From the NCBI GenBank assembly GCA_946800325.1, contig OX326957.1, positions 22,259,007 to 22,323,006 of the forward strand: a DNA stretch of 64,000 nucleotides, written 5' to 3'. Positions within the stretch are counted from its first letter, which is position 1. The number at the start of each line of letters is the position of its first letter. The stretch comes from Luzula sylvatica (lineage: Eukaryota; Streptophyta; Magnoliopsida; Poales; Juncaceae). This document shows positions 42,725-53,834 of the stretch, one piece after another. A model generated the notes under the pieces. It was not told the DNA's origin. It ran no database searches and saw only the letters and a program-made list of their open reading frames with translations. Made by a program: the position numbers and the translations under genes.

Positions 42725-42889
42725 ACACAAATGAGTTTCTATTTATAGACTAAGTGATTCATGTATACATGAATCACATTAACTCCTACCCATTATTGGA
42801 TGACATTTTCATTCATTACTTCTTCAAAAACTAGTATTATTTATTCAGAAAAAATTGATCCGCATTACATATTTTGTTTTTTAATTATA

Positions 42890-43186
42890 TTTAACATACT
42901 TTTTTTCTATCATTTTGTTCTAAAATAATCTCTGATCCCGATTTCGATTTTCAAAATTATGCTATGTGATGTGTTATGTCCTAATTGAGTTTTTATTTGT
43001 TGAAATTGATCTTATAATATTTATCAATTTTTAAAATATTTTTTTATATTTTTTATATTTTTTCTTATTTTTTTTTATCAACAGTCCGATTTTTTTTCCG
43101 ACTTGGCCGATTCTGGTCCGAATCGACCGAGTCCCGAGTCGACTGGACCGGCCTAGGCTGAGTCCGAGTCCGATATTCAGAACCAG
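42890..43186. mobile_element. Partial copy A of the CATGGTTC hAT-like family
   Basis: This is collinear with the right half of the complete copy at 43195-44048: TTTTCTATCATTTTGTTCT, CTGATCCCGAT.., TTTTTATCAACAGTCCGA, then ACCGAGTCCCGAGTCGAC and CCGATATTCAGAACCA. The left end is not identifiable, and the right end adjoins copy B. Confidence 0.6.
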
Positions 43187-43194
43187 GTATAAAC

Positions 43195-44048
43195 CATGGT
43201 TCGTAATATCGGTCGAGTCAAAAAAATATCGGCCGAGTTGAGTCGGACTCGGGCACAGCCGAGCCGAGTTTCACCCGGATAAATCGGATCTAATTTTCCG
43301 ATTTTTTTTTTTTTGATTGATTATAAAAGTGGTTTATGCATCGAATGGAAATGGTTGAGGAAAGTAACTGTTGGGATCTAGTTGTTTTTTGTTTGATAAA
43401 TTAGAGAGGAGGAAGAAGATATGAAGTTAAGTACATCAATGGAAGATTAAGTTGGGGAAGATGAAATGAGGAAGGAGTGCGATTTTGGTTCTTGTGCAGG
43501 GAATGATGAAAAAAATCAAGTATGATTTTATGTGAACAATATTCATAGATTGTTGTGCACAAATAGTTAAATTGTTATCACTTATTGTTATATATAAATT
43601 TAGAACACACATTGCATGCTTTAAAATATGCACATCAGATCCCTAGCTTAATTATTAACATCTCAAAAAACACCCATATAAATCCATGTTATTTATTTTT
43701 ATAAAATATTATTTTATCATTAAATATTATATTTTCTACACAAGGTTATTTATTTTTAGTTTTTTTTTTTAATCATTTTGTTCTGAAATCATCTATGATC
43801 CGATTGCAACTTTCAAAACTATGTTATTTATTATGTTATGTTTTAATTTGAGTTTTTATTAATTGAATTTGTTCTTATAATGTTTGTCAATTTTAAAAAT
43901 ATTTATCTTTGTTTTTTTTCTATTTTTTTCCGATTTTTTTTATCAATAGTCCGATTTTTTTTTTCGACTCGTCCGAGTCGACCGAGTCCCGAGTCGACGG
44001 GACCAACCGAGTCCGAATCCGAATCCGAATCCGATATTCAGAACCATG
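43195..44048. mobile_element. hAT-like non-autonomous element, copy B, target duplication GTATAAAC
   Basis: The element starts CATGGTTCGTAATATCGG and ends CCGATATTCAGAACCATG. GTATAAAC lies on both sides (43187-43194 and 44049-44056). The 8-bp duplication fits hAT. Subterminal CGAGTC/GACTCG words are abundant and no transposase is encoded. It appears to have inserted at the end of copy A. Confidence 0.8.
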
Positions 44049-44472
44049 GTATAAACCCAATTTGTGAATCAATTCTAGTTGAAATTATATCTTGAGTGTG
44101 TGATCTTGCTATTTTCTTGGCATGTTAGTTTCAAAGACTGAACTCGTCATGCTCAACCTAACTCAATGATAATACAATCATAATATTTCTTGCATATCTT
44201 GCAATTCAGTCCTAACTTTCTTCCTTTTTGGTATAGCAGGTGAAGTTTTTCATATTAAAGAATATTTAAACAATTTAAACAATTTCGTGATATACCTACG
44301 AATTAATTGAAAGGTAGATTGTTGTTTCATTTGTCTCAGATCTTTTTTTAACATGATTTTTTTGTTTCTGTTTTTCTTCTAGATCTATACTTATTTTTAT
44401 TTAATTTGTGCTTCGGAAGATTTATGTGTTGTTTTTTAATTCGTGGCAAGCCTTGGGTGTTCTGAAAGAAAA

Positions 44473-45063
44473 TAAGGATGGTGCTAATAAGCTGAAGAGG
44501 CCTCGCACTGCCTTCTTTGTGTTCATGTAATTCATCGCTACTATGTTTTCTCCTTTTCTCAGTGGAATATATTTTGTTTTTAAGTTGAAAATATTGTAAT
44601 CTGTGATTTTTTGAAAAATGTAGGGATGAGTTTAGACAGGACTATTAAGACGAAATACTCGAACAACAAAATTGTCTCTGCTATAAGATCCTTATCCGTG
44701 GTTAATTATATACTGATTATGAATTGATTGTTGATTCATTCAGGTAATCAAGATGAGTCAATTTTTGAATTTCAATTTCAATTCATTTAATAATGTGCCA
44801 AAGCTGGTGGTGTCAAGTGGAAATCTTTGTCAGAAGAACTGAGTTTTGTTTTCTGAATTTTGAATATGAAAATTATTCTTATTATATTCTTTGATTACTG
44901 TCCTAATGACAACCAATCAAACAGGAAAAAACACTTTCTTGGAGAATGCTGAAAAGCTCAAATATGAATATAAGGCCAAGAATGCACAAGACATTGAGGA
45001 AGAAATTGCCGATGGAGGATCTGACAAATCAAAGTCTGAACTAGAATATGATAATGGAAGTTA
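44473..45063 (+). pseudogene. HMGB (HMG-box) chromatin protein pseudogene
   Basis: Four exon-like blocks with introns retain the HMG-box order. The first (to 44525) reads K-L-K-R-P-R-T-A-F-F-V-F-M. The second starts at 44624 with D-E-F-R-Q-D-Y and is at once interrupted by TAA (about 44646). The third (about 44800-44846) reads K-A-G-G-V-K-W-K-S-L-S-E-E. The fourth (about 44925-45063) reads A-E-K-L-K-Y-E-Y-K-A-K and an acidic tail. This matches plant HMGB proteins, which bend DNA in chromatin. Kept introns show a genomic, not processed, copy. The in-frame stop and a missing piece of helix 2 make it non-functional. Confidence 0.78.
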
Positions 45064-45743
45064 GTTTTGCAGTTTAGTCCCTGCGGAATTTTGGAATTTG
45101 ACTTGCTTATGAAATACTTGGAAGATTACTATTTTTGTCTGGTTTATTCGTTTATAATTTTGAAAAGATATTTCGCATGGAGACCATTTTCGTATATTGG
45201 CCACAATGATTAGATTTTGACCAATCATTTTAGTATTTATCTTCTTTTTTTTTCTTACAAATCATAGAGTTTTGTATTTTCTAAATTCATCAAGTAACAA
45301 TTCTATTTACTAGTTCATAATACCAATCTAATAGTATTTCATAATTTATATATAATCTTAAAAGAGGAGATGAATTGTCGCCTCCCCCTCCGAATCATCC
45401 GTGTTTATTTTTAATTAGATTATGTCAAAAAATCTTGGATGTTTATTTGGCGGTTTAGTTCCTGTGAAATTGTAGGATTTTACTCGCTTATGAAACGAAC
45501 AAAGCTACAATATGTGTGTATTTTCTTGGTATGGGTTTTATCCTGGATGCTAATTTTCCAATTTAGTCCCTGCGGAATTTTGGGATTAGTGTCGTTTATG
45601 AGTAGTTAGGTCAAAAGCAGAGGAACTATTCAGAGGAAGTGTTTATGCGAGGAAAATATGATTACCCTTGTAACTCAAAAATCAGTTTGTTTTTTCGTAT
45701 TCCAGTGTTTAGATTTAAAAGCACTCCTTAACGAGGTTGCCCT

Positions 45744-46138
45744 CATGGTTCGTAATCTCGGCCGAATATAAATAACATTTAATTTAATTTTGTACATGTT
45801 CATATACAAATTATTGTATTAGATAGCTAATAATTATATTATTGAGTTTGAATTTATACAACCAATAGTCATATTACGTGACAATATCCATATTAGTGTA
45901 TATACAACCATAACCATATTATTATGAGTAACATGTTTTTCAATATAGTAATTTTGATTTTATTAGTTGTTTGTTTTTATTATGTTTGTCGATGTTCATC
46001 AATTTTTAAAATATTTTTTTATATTTTTTTTCATTTTTTTTTCATTTTTTACAAGCGTCTGATTTATTTTCCGACTTGACCGAATCTGGTCCGAGTCGAC
46101 TGGACCGGTCGAGTCCGAATCCGTTATTTAGAACCATG
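45744..46138. mobile_element. CATGGTTC hAT-like family, copy C (395 bp)
   Basis: CATGGTTCGTAATCTCGGCCG at the left and GTTATTTAGAACCATG at the right are the same termini as copy B with substitutions. The interior shares TTTTATTATGTTTGTCGA and the CGAGTCGACTGGACCGG end. The flanking eight bases do not match, so this copy is older or rearranged. Confidence 0.7.
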
Positions 46139-46576
46139 GTCTTGTGCTCTTATGAGATGGGAAAAAAGTAACCTGGATCTAAAATTTAGACTTTTTCCGA
46201 AATGAATTGATTGACATACCAGTTCATTTGATTTTAACAGATCAAGTGATAGATCAAATGATTCTAATTTTAAGAAAGTCGATGTATACAAGTATTTATC
46301 ATATTGCTACCGTATATACATGACATTTGAAAATTTGATAGAAGTATGATATATAATCAGAACTAAGTTTCTCTTCAGTTGAGTCTAACGTCTTCGAATA
46401 TATAAAAAATGAAACGAGCTTCTTCAATGCATAAAAAAATGAGAGCTTGCTTGAACCCTTGCTTGCTAAGCTATGGACAAAAACTTTGACTTGGTTTTTA
46501 CAAGGACATGGCGTCCTCTTTGAAACATTAAGAAAAAACTTCAATTTAACAAATTGTCATAATTTTATATAGATAA

Positions 46577-46985
46577 CCTTGGAATCAGACGTACCAGAGA
46601 TCCCGTTCTTCGTAGTGGAGACACAACACCTGCGATTATGATGAATATTGTTGCACTGGAGCAAGGATCCTTATAAGTGCTAAACTAATCTCAACATACC
46701 ATTTTTTCTTTGATTCAGAGCGATGTAATGGTACTCGAACGCCCGGGAATAAGTGAGAGTTTGATTGCCCGCGAGGACGCAACAGCCTTTATTTCAACCA
46801 ATCAAGTTAATATGTGAATATAGAGGAGAACCACTACATTGCTGATTGCTGATTTGTTTAGGAAAGTTAATGAGAGATTACTTCAGCACCCCTTGGTCCG
46901 TGCTCTCCTGAGGACAACACTCTTTCTCCTCCTCACTCCAAACTATCCACAATATTGATGGCTTCATGTCCTTGCTGATTCTCAT
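46577..46985 (+). pseudogene. DUF247 remnant (3' portion only)
   Basis: Between TAACCTTGGAATCAGA and the C-terminal TTACTTCAGCACCCCTTGG the sequence follows the last third of DUF247 genes, including E-I-P, the N-I-V-A-L-E-Q-G segment and the S-x-P-W-S-V-L end. Many deletions and stops are present. The 3' flank with GATGGCTTCATGTCCTTGC (46957) and the AATAAATTAC region (47306) confirm orientation. The first two thirds of the gene are missing. Confidence 0.85.
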
Positions 46986-47881
46986 TATTAATTTGTAATT
47001 TTGATTTTTCTTTTGTTTTGCTTGGGTGTGTATTGGCGCTTGTATGTTGGAAAATTATACTCTTCCCCACAAACATCCTCGATGACGTCATCAGTGGAGT
47101 TTGTTAATTGTTATGTACTTGTCACATCTTATTAAAATTAATTGTCCTGCTAATTCCTGTATTTGTTAATTGGTTTGAGAATACATACAATTAATTTTTC
47201 TGGTCTGGTTAACTGTTAATTGACTGAGCCTAATATCACATTTTTGTGGCGCTGAATATATGCTCTCTTGTTTTTTCATTTTCCGTTTGATTAAATTTAT
47301 AATTTGCGACCCAATAAATTACAATCATGTTTGTGTTTGAACTTATTTGCTTGTGCTATTTACTATATCTCTTACATTTTTTATTGAAATTTCTTGCATG
47401 CTTGTCTCCTGTAATATTTTTTTTCAAATTCAGTATGTTATTTTGTAGTTATAAAGCATCAAATTCTTCAACTTTACCTTTTTTCCTTTTTTTATGCTAT
47501 TTTTTTTTCTTTTTCTTTTTCTTCAACTTTTGCTTTCTCTTTTTTTTTATTCTTCTTTTTAACTTTTACTTTCTCTTTATTTCTTCTATTCATTTTTTTC
47601 CCTTTTATTTGGGGTTTTTTTATTTTTATTTTTTACTTTTGCTCTCTTTTTTTCTTCTATTTCAGTTATGTTTTTTTTATTTCGTTTTGTTTCTTAGACT
47701 TTTGCTTTCTCTTATTTCTTATTGTTTCCTTTTTCTTTAATTTTGCACAATTTGAGTGAAGTTTACTTGCAATATCTTTTTTGAGAAATCAAAAACATAT
47801 GTCAATTATTTAATATTGGAAGATAAGACAAAACTAATTTATGAGATGCGATTGTGAATCATTTGATCAAGACGTCAATAG
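46986..47881. other. 3' flank of the DUF247 remnant and T-rich DNA
   Basis: The conserved downstream flank (47280-47400) is interrupted by about 240 bp (47045-47280). A very T/C-rich stretch (47460-47760) follows, which gives a spurious Phe/Leu frame. No gene is seen. Confidence 0.5.
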
Positions 47882-48250
47882 GCACTACTACAAAATTCGC
47901 ATTTAAAAACGGTTTTCTAAGACCGGACTTAAAACCGGTTTGAACTTAAAAAGATGACACGCTTATAAAACCAGTTTTGCAAACCGGTGTAACGTTATTT
48001 ACTGTTTAACCTATTTTTCAAACCGGTGCAATAATTTGAACTCTAATTCTCTATTAAAACTATGATTTTAGACCGGTTTCATAAACCTGGTTCAAAGTCA
48101 AATAATATTTAACCAATTTTACCAAATTGGTTTTAAAAAAACCTAATATCTAATTAACCCGCGTATTTTTCATTCTGCCATTTCCCCCTTTTCTCTGCCT
48201 TTTCCCTTCCTCGCAAAAAAACGCAACTTGGCAACTGGGCACACCGGTGA
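47882..48250. mobile_element. CACTA-type left end with AAACCGGT subterminal repeats
   Basis: CACTACTACAAAATTCGC is followed by repeated AAAACCGGTTT, GCAAACCGGTG and TAGACCGGTTT words on both strands. This is the layout of a CACTA terminus. The opposite end is not found in the window, so it is a truncated element or one whose far side was removed. Confidence 0.6.
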
Positions 48251-48276
48251 TTTTCCTCGACTGTTTAGGGTAAGGT

Positions 48277-48282
<6 letters not shown>

Positions 48283-48362
<80 letters not shown>
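48283..48362. repeat. Compound (CT)n(TA)n microsatellite
   Basis: About 48 bp of CT is followed by about 32 bp of TA dinucleotides. Confidence 0.95.
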
Positions 48363-48368
<6 letters not shown>

Positions 48369-49446
48369 GCTACAATATTCAAGTGAGTATTAGACTCATC
48401 ATACTCAAGAATATCTAACCAGTAAATTTGCATTTAGATTAATATTTTAAGTTAAAAAGTTAGTTTTTTTTTCTCTTGAAAGTGGGCCTGGCCCAAACAA
48501 TAATGGCAAAACACTAATCTTGATGCACATCTAAAGGCTAAAAAGTCTTGAGTACGATGAGCCCAATACTCACTTGAGTATTTAAGCATCTTTTTGTGTT
48601 CTAGGATTTGAAATTTTTTAAGAAAAACTCAAAATTGTTATTTCGATTTTAGATAATTTTGATTTTTTCTGATAATACTTCGATTTTATCTGATTTTCTT
48701 CAGTTTCATTCGATTTATCTTAAGTTGTTTCATTTTTTTCGATTTTTTTCTATTTTGCTGTTTATTATTTAGTTTTCTGTTTTTTCGATTTTTTCAGTTT
48801 TTAAATAATGATCTAGTATTTTACAGAATTAGTAGTATATTTAATTTTCTTTTTATTTTTATTTTTATTTTTCAGATTTACAAAAAATCAGATTTTTTTT
48901 TTATTTTTCATATTTTACAAAAATCAGATTTTTTTTATTTTCTTTTTTTTCGATTGTTCTGATTTTTTTCAAAAATTGTTAATATATTTAGTTTTCAGAT
49001 TTAAAGAAAAATTATTTCATTTCATGTTTTTATTTATTTTTCAGATTTTTTTCAAGAATTATTATTTATATTTTATTTCTTTTTTTGTTTGTCAGATTTT
49101 AAAAAATAGATTTTTTGTCATTTTCTGTTTATTCTATTTTTTTTTAATTTTTTCCTGTATTTTCTAAAAAATTATTAATATATTTAATTTTTTTTCTATT
49201 AATGTATTTTTTTAAGTATTGTGGAGAACCATCAATTTTCTTGAAAGTATTGTGGAGAACCATCAAAATTATTTTAATGTATTGTGGAGAACCATCAATT
49301 TATCAAAAATATATTTTTTATAAAATTTATGATTAGCACGAACCTTCAATTTTCACAAGGACCGCATCATGACATTATTTACTAATACTAATAAAAACTA
49401 TTGTTTTGATAAATTCGTTACAAATTTATCGAATTATTAAAACTAA
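48363..49446. other. T-rich intergenic DNA, no gene
   Basis: T-rich with repeated TTTTTCAGATTT words. GTATTGTGGAGAACCATCAA is repeated three times between 49216 and 49298. No coding signal. Confidence 0.5.
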
Positions 49447-49965
49447 CTAGGACAATATCCCGCGCTTCGCTACGGGGTATATTATTTGATAAGAAATAAT
49501 ATAATAAGCAAAAGTAATAATTTTATGTATTATTTGATATATTTAGAATTGGTACGAATCAAAAATATTATAATAAGCACAAAAAAACGCAGCTTGGTAC
49601 CAATCAAAACTGTTATAATTAGCCAAAAAAAATAATAATACCAGCTCAGGCTAACAAAAAGTATTTGTGTGAATAGTATTTTGTTAACAGTAAAATTATA
49701 GTATACAAATTATTTTTATTAATACGATGAAAAATTCAAATATTTTATTTAGAACACAAGACATATGTCAATTATATTTATTAATACGATGAAAAATTCA
49801 AATATTTTATTTAGAACACAAGACATATGTCAAATAAAATAAAATTCCAAAAAAAAAAAAAAAAGAACAGTACAGGGGTGAACAGTAACGGGATGAACAG
49901 TGCAATGGTGAACAGTACCGATGAACAGTGAGCAGGTGACGTGGCCTCACCATATCTCTAGTATT
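49447..49965 (-). mobile_element. Candidate short Helitron-like element
   Basis: On the minus strand a GC-rich partly self-complementary stretch (CCCCGTAGCGAAGCGCGGG) is followed by about 10 bases and CTAG at 49447-49450, then T. That is the arrangement of a Helitron 3' end. Toward the other side lie an exact 62-bp tandem repeat (49716-49835) and repeated GTGAACAGTA words (49867-49935). The 5' end is not certain; the edge given is where repeat-like sequence stops. Confidence 0.4.
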
Positions 49966-49979
49966 CAAAAATTAATGGG

Positions 49980-50569
49980 AGGGGAGAATTTAAAAAAGTT
50001 CAACAATTGATTTCAATCATGTGAGCTCAAATTGGTCAATGCCTAACAGGGTTGGCCGCACCCATAGGCCCAAGAAATCCGAGTTTCGTGTCCAAAATTT
50101 TAATTGGTCCAAATTTTTTAAAAAATAAAATTTATTCATTTAAAAATAAATATAATTATTAAAACTTATAAGTAATCTTGTGGTGCATTATAATACATGA
50201 TATCATTTCTTTTCATGACGTCTCAGATAGCTGTTGATTAATAGGAACAAGAGAAAAGCTTCATATGAGTGCTTTTTTTCGTAGACTTTTTCAAATGTTT
50301 CATTGATGAAATAATTATCTTTCTTGTGATAGGTCATGTGTTCAAATCCTCAAAATTTGTAATTTTAGATTTTTTTCTTCCAAAATATAATAGAAATATG
50401 AAAAAAAATTGGTTTAGGCTTAACCTCTTTATGAATAAATTAATTGGATATGGGGTCCATTTTCAAATTAGGTTTCAGATACTTTAAAACATTGGACTGG
50501 GTCTGATGCGTAGCTTTCGAAAAAGAAATTCATGAAAGATATGAAAATATGGTATGGGAATGATGTAAT
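49980..50569. other. Remnant of the DUF247 upstream flank and unassigned DNA
   Basis: The stretch 49995-50060 matches the AATTGATT..AATCATG..AGCTCAAAT..GTCAA phrase of the flank block at 35940-36000, another eroded copy. The remainder has no recognisable gene. Confidence 0.4.
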
Positions 50570-50920
50570 TGTTGATAAGCTCAAGCCCAAAATAATAAAT
50601 CAAGTTTAATTGGCCCATATAAGTTTAGGAAAAGTTATTTTAAGGAAAATAATTTAGGAAATTATTATAGGGCAAGATTTATTAAAGGAAAGTAATTTAG
50701 GAAATAAGTTTTAAGGCAAGGTTTAATTCTTTGTAATGCAAGTTTATGGAGCCTATAAATAGGGCTTAGATGTTTAGGGATTAATCACATTGAAAAGAAT
50801 ATCAAATATCAATTAGAAAAGAGAGAAAGACTTGTAAGAGACTATTAGAATTATAAAAGAGAGTTTTGTTTATTAGAAATTCCTATTAGAAATCCATATT
50901 CGAATCCCGTATTACCAACA
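50570..50920 (+). repeat. 5' LTR of Copia element
   Basis: 351 bp, TG..CA ends, with TATA motif CTATAAATAGG at 50753-50763. It differs from the 3' LTR at four sites. Confidence 0.96.
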
Positions 50921-50936
50921 AATTGGCATCAGAGCA
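50921..50936 (+). other. Primer-binding site (initiator-Met tRNA)
   Basis: ATTGGCATCAGAGC follows the LTR directly and is complementary to the 3' end of plant initiator-Met tRNA with one substitution from the usual TGGTATCAGAGC. The gag ATG follows within a few bases. Confidence 0.85.
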
Positions 50937-51665
50937 ATGGCGAGTTCTGGGAGTGTTTTTGGCCATATACCGCTACCGCGATTGACGAAGACGAATTACG
51001 AAGTATGGAGTATCAAGATGCGTGCGTTACTCGGTGCGCAAGATGTTTGGGAGATAGTCGAAACTGGCTACGTGGAACCGGTTGCCGAAACGGAGCAGAC
51101 GGTAAACCAGTTAAAAACAATGAAAGAGAAACGAGTGAAGGACAAGACCGCCATGTACCTGTTGTACCAAGTTGTAGACGAGTCGGGTTTTCAGAAGATT
51201 GCCGGCGCGAAAACTTCGAAGGAAGCATGGGACACTTTGGAGAGAGTGTTCAAGGGTGTCGATCGAGTAAAGCAAGTGAGGCTCCAGACTTTGCGAGGCG
51301 AATTGGAGTCCATGAAGATGAAGGAATCAGAAGGAGTGTCCGATTACATCTCACGAGTACAAGCAGTAGCGAATCAGTTAAAGGGTAACGGAGAAGCTCT
51401 AACCGACGCAAGAGTTGTTGAGAAGATTCTTCGGTCTTTAACCGAGAAGTTCGAAAACGTGGTGTGTGCTATTGAAGAGTCGAAAGATTTAGATCAAATG
51501 ACCATTGATGAATTGGCAGGTTCACTCGAAGCACACGAGCAGCGAAAGAAAAAGAAGGAGAACGAGACACAGCAAGAAGCTCTTCAAGTCAAGGCGACCA
51601 TAGATGAAGACAAGGCGATGTACGCTGAGAACAATCGAGGAAGAAGACAAGGCGATGTACGCTGA
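50937..51665 (+). CDS. Copia gag polyprotein (capsid), zinc knuckle lost
   Basis: The 242-codon frame starts at the first ATG after the primer-binding site. It opens with the DUF4219-like L-P-R-L-T-K-T-N-Y-E-V-W segment (residues 13-24). The UBN2/Retrotran_gag_2 core follows, with A-W-D-T-L-E-R-V-F near 96-104 and S-E-G-V-S-D-Y at about 134-140. This protein forms the intracellular particle that packages element RNA. The C-terminal CCHC knuckle expected before protease is missing. In its place is a short tandem duplication of GGCGATGTACGCTGAGAACA (51617-51680), after which the frame shifts and stops. Remains of the region just beyond the knuckle (E-C-W) are readable in another frame. Confidence 0.92.
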   Translation: MASSGSVFGHIPLPRLTKTNYEVWSIKMRALLGAQDVWEIVETGYVEPVAETEQTVNQLKTMKEKRVKDKTAMYLLYQVVDESGFQKIAGAKTSKEAWDTLERVFKGVDRVKQVRLQTLRGELESMKMKESEGVSDYISRVQAVANQLKGNGEALTDARVVEKILRSLTEKFENVVCAIEESKDLDQMTIDELAGSLEAHEQRKKKKENETQQEALQVKATIDEDKAMYAENNRGRRQGDVR

Positions 51666-51745
51666 GAACAAGGCGATGTACGCGAAGGAGTGTTGGTCCG
51701 AGAAAAAGGTAAAAAAAAATGCGAACTTAGTAGAGAAGGAGGCAA

Positions 51746-53473
51746 ATGATGTGTGTTCTCATGATGGCTCACAAAGACACCACATCGGAGAGCGATACGA
51801 TCTGGTACCTCGACACTGGCGCAAGCAACCACATGTGCGGGCACAAACACCTTTTCGTAGAGATGAAGGAGCTAGACGATGGACACGTGTCATTTGGAGA
51901 TGCGTCAAAAGTCCAAGTGAAGGGCAAAGGTAAAATTCGGTTCTATCAGAAGGATGGTAAAGAAGGACATATCGAAAATGTCTATTACGTGCCTGAGATG
52001 AAGAGCAACATAATCAGCGTGGGCCAACTATTGGAGAAAGGATACTCGGTCTTCATGAAAGATCGAACGATGCAGCTGAAGGACAAGCAAGGTCAATTAG
52101 TTGCGCGTGTTGAGATGGCGAAGAATCGAATGTTCAAGCTCAACCTGAGAAGTGTGCAAAGAATGTGCTTACGAGTCGACATGGAGGATAAAGCTTGGCT
52201 CTGGCATTTGCGGTTTGGACACTTGCACTATGGAGGCTTGCGAGAGTTGGCCAAGAAGGACATGGTGCACGGTCTGCCAGATATGGACTACACGAGCAGA
52301 TTTTGCGAAGGTTGCGTACTCGGTAAACATGCAAGAGTCCCATTTCAGAAGAAGGCGAAATATGAAGCAGCAAACCCTCTCGAGCTGGTGCACACCGACA
52401 TTTGTGATCCGATCACACCGAAATCGTTCAGTGAGAAAAGGTATTTTATTACATTCGTTGATGATTACACTAGGAGGACCTGGGTTTATTTTTTGAAGGA
52501 AAAATCCGAGGCATTCGAAGTGTTCAAGAGGTTCAAGGTGCTTGTCGAGAAGATGACCGGGCGATACATCAAAGCTTTGCGGTCAGATAGAGGCGGTGAG
52601 TACACGTCAACCGCATTTACGAGCTTTTGTGAGGAGCAAGGAATTACGAGATTCTTGACTGCGCCGTACTCGCCTCAGCAAAATGGTGTGGCCGAGAGGA
52701 AGAACCGGACCATTCTCGACATGGTTCGATCGATGTTGAAGAGCAAAGGAGTGCCAAAAGAATTTTGGGCTGAGGCGGTACAGTGTGCGGTGTATGTACA
52801 AAATCGATGTCCTCATGCGAAATTTGGCGAGAAAACACCTCAAGAAGCTTGGAGCAGGCAAAAACCGACGGTGTCACATTTCAAGGTGTTCGGAAGTGTG
52901 GCATATGCACGTGCACCAGATCAAAGGAAGACGAAGCTCGATGATAAAAGCAAGAAGTTTGTGTTCATTGGATATGATGAGAAAACGAAGGCATACAAGT
53001 TGTACGATCCGATTGAAAGAAAGGTTGTGGTGAGTTGAGATGTTCATGTGAATGAGAAGAATGCATGGGACTGGAATAAGAAGTGCGAGATGGAGGATGA
53101 GGATGCCGAGTCTGACGAGTCCGAGAAAGAAGAATCCTCAGCTATTGTACCGACTAGCCCCGCAATACCTGAAGAAGAAGACGAGCCGAGACAGACGCGC
53201 ACAAGGAGCCTACAAGAGTTGTACAATGCAACCAGTGATGTACATCTTGTTTGTCTTTTGGCAAATGCGGAGAATATTTCCTTTGAAGAAGCCGTGAGAA
53301 ACAAGAAATGGAAAGCCACGATGGATGAAGAGATTGGGGCTATAGAGAAAAACAAGACGTGGGACTTGGTCGAATTATCAAAAGGATGCAAGCCCATAAA
53401 AGTCAAGCGGGTGTACAACAAAAAGAAAAAATTTCAAGACGATGATCGGGATGATGAAGAGGCTTGTGCTTAA
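51746..53473 (+). pseudogene. Copia pol: protease and integrase, RT/RNase H deleted, one internal stop
   Basis: Residue numbers are from 51746. The aspartic protease motif D-T-G-A is at 23-26. The pre-integrase zinc finger follows with H154, H159, C187 and C190. The integrase core shows D218, D281 and E317, spaced as a D-D-35-E triad. The conserved F-I-G-Y region is near 407-410. A TGA at 53036-53038 interrupts the frame; the sister copy at 1-859 has CGA there. The frame resumes to 53473 with an acidic linker and the first part of the RT region, then ends without RT catalytic motifs or RNase H. The protease lies in a different frame from gag, so the indels at 51665-51745 separate them. Confidence 0.93.
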
Positions 53474-53483
53474 GGGAGGAATT

Positions 53484-53834
53484 TGTTGATAAGCTCAAGC
53501 CCAAAATAATAAATCAAGTTTAATTGGCCCATATAAGTTTAGGAAAAGTTATTTTAAGGAAAATAATTTAGGAAATTATTATAGGGCAAGATTTATTATA
53601 GGAAAGTAATTTAGGAAATAAGTTTTAAGGCAAGGTTTAATTCTTTGTAATGCAAGTTTATGGAGCCTATAAATAGGACTTAGATGTTTAGGGATTAATC
53701 ACATTGAAAAGAATATCAAATATCAATTAGAAAAGAGAGAAAGACTTGTAAGAGACTATTATAATTATAAAAGAGAGTTTTGTTTATTAGAAATTCCTAT
53801 TAGAAATCTATATTCGAATCCCGTATTACCAACA
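53484..53834 (+). repeat. 3' LTR of Copia element
   Basis: 351 bp, four substitutions from the 5' LTR, followed by the GTAAT target duplication. Confidence 0.96.

Larger units (their letters stand above)
50570..53834 (+). mobile_element. Complete non-autonomous Copia retrotransposon lacking RT/RNase H, target duplication GTAAT
   Basis: Two 351-bp LTRs (TGTTG..CAACA) that differ at four positions flank a 2.6-kb interior. GTAAT lies on both sides (50565-50569 and 53835-53839). TTGGCATCAGAGC right after the 5' LTR is an initiator-Met tRNA primer-binding site, and AAGGGAGGAA before the 3' LTR is the polypurine tract. The interior encodes gag, protease and integrase in Copia order and then only the first 50 or so residues of the RT region before ending. 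About 1.1 percent LTR divergence implies a recent insertion. The element must use enzymes supplied by a relative. Confidence 0.96.

Noticed and set aside
42470..42800. Possible minus-strand LTR (CTATAAATAGAAACTC)
   Set aside because: A TATA-like word alone; no second LTR, no TG..CA ends and no target duplication found.
47327..47740. 137-codon Phe/Leu-rich frame
   Set aside because: It is a translation of a T/C-rich low-complexity stretch; composition explains the lack of stops and no domain is visible.
52140..52877. Frames of 70-115 codons antisense or shifted within Copia pol
   Set aside because: They are shadows of the protease and integrase frame.
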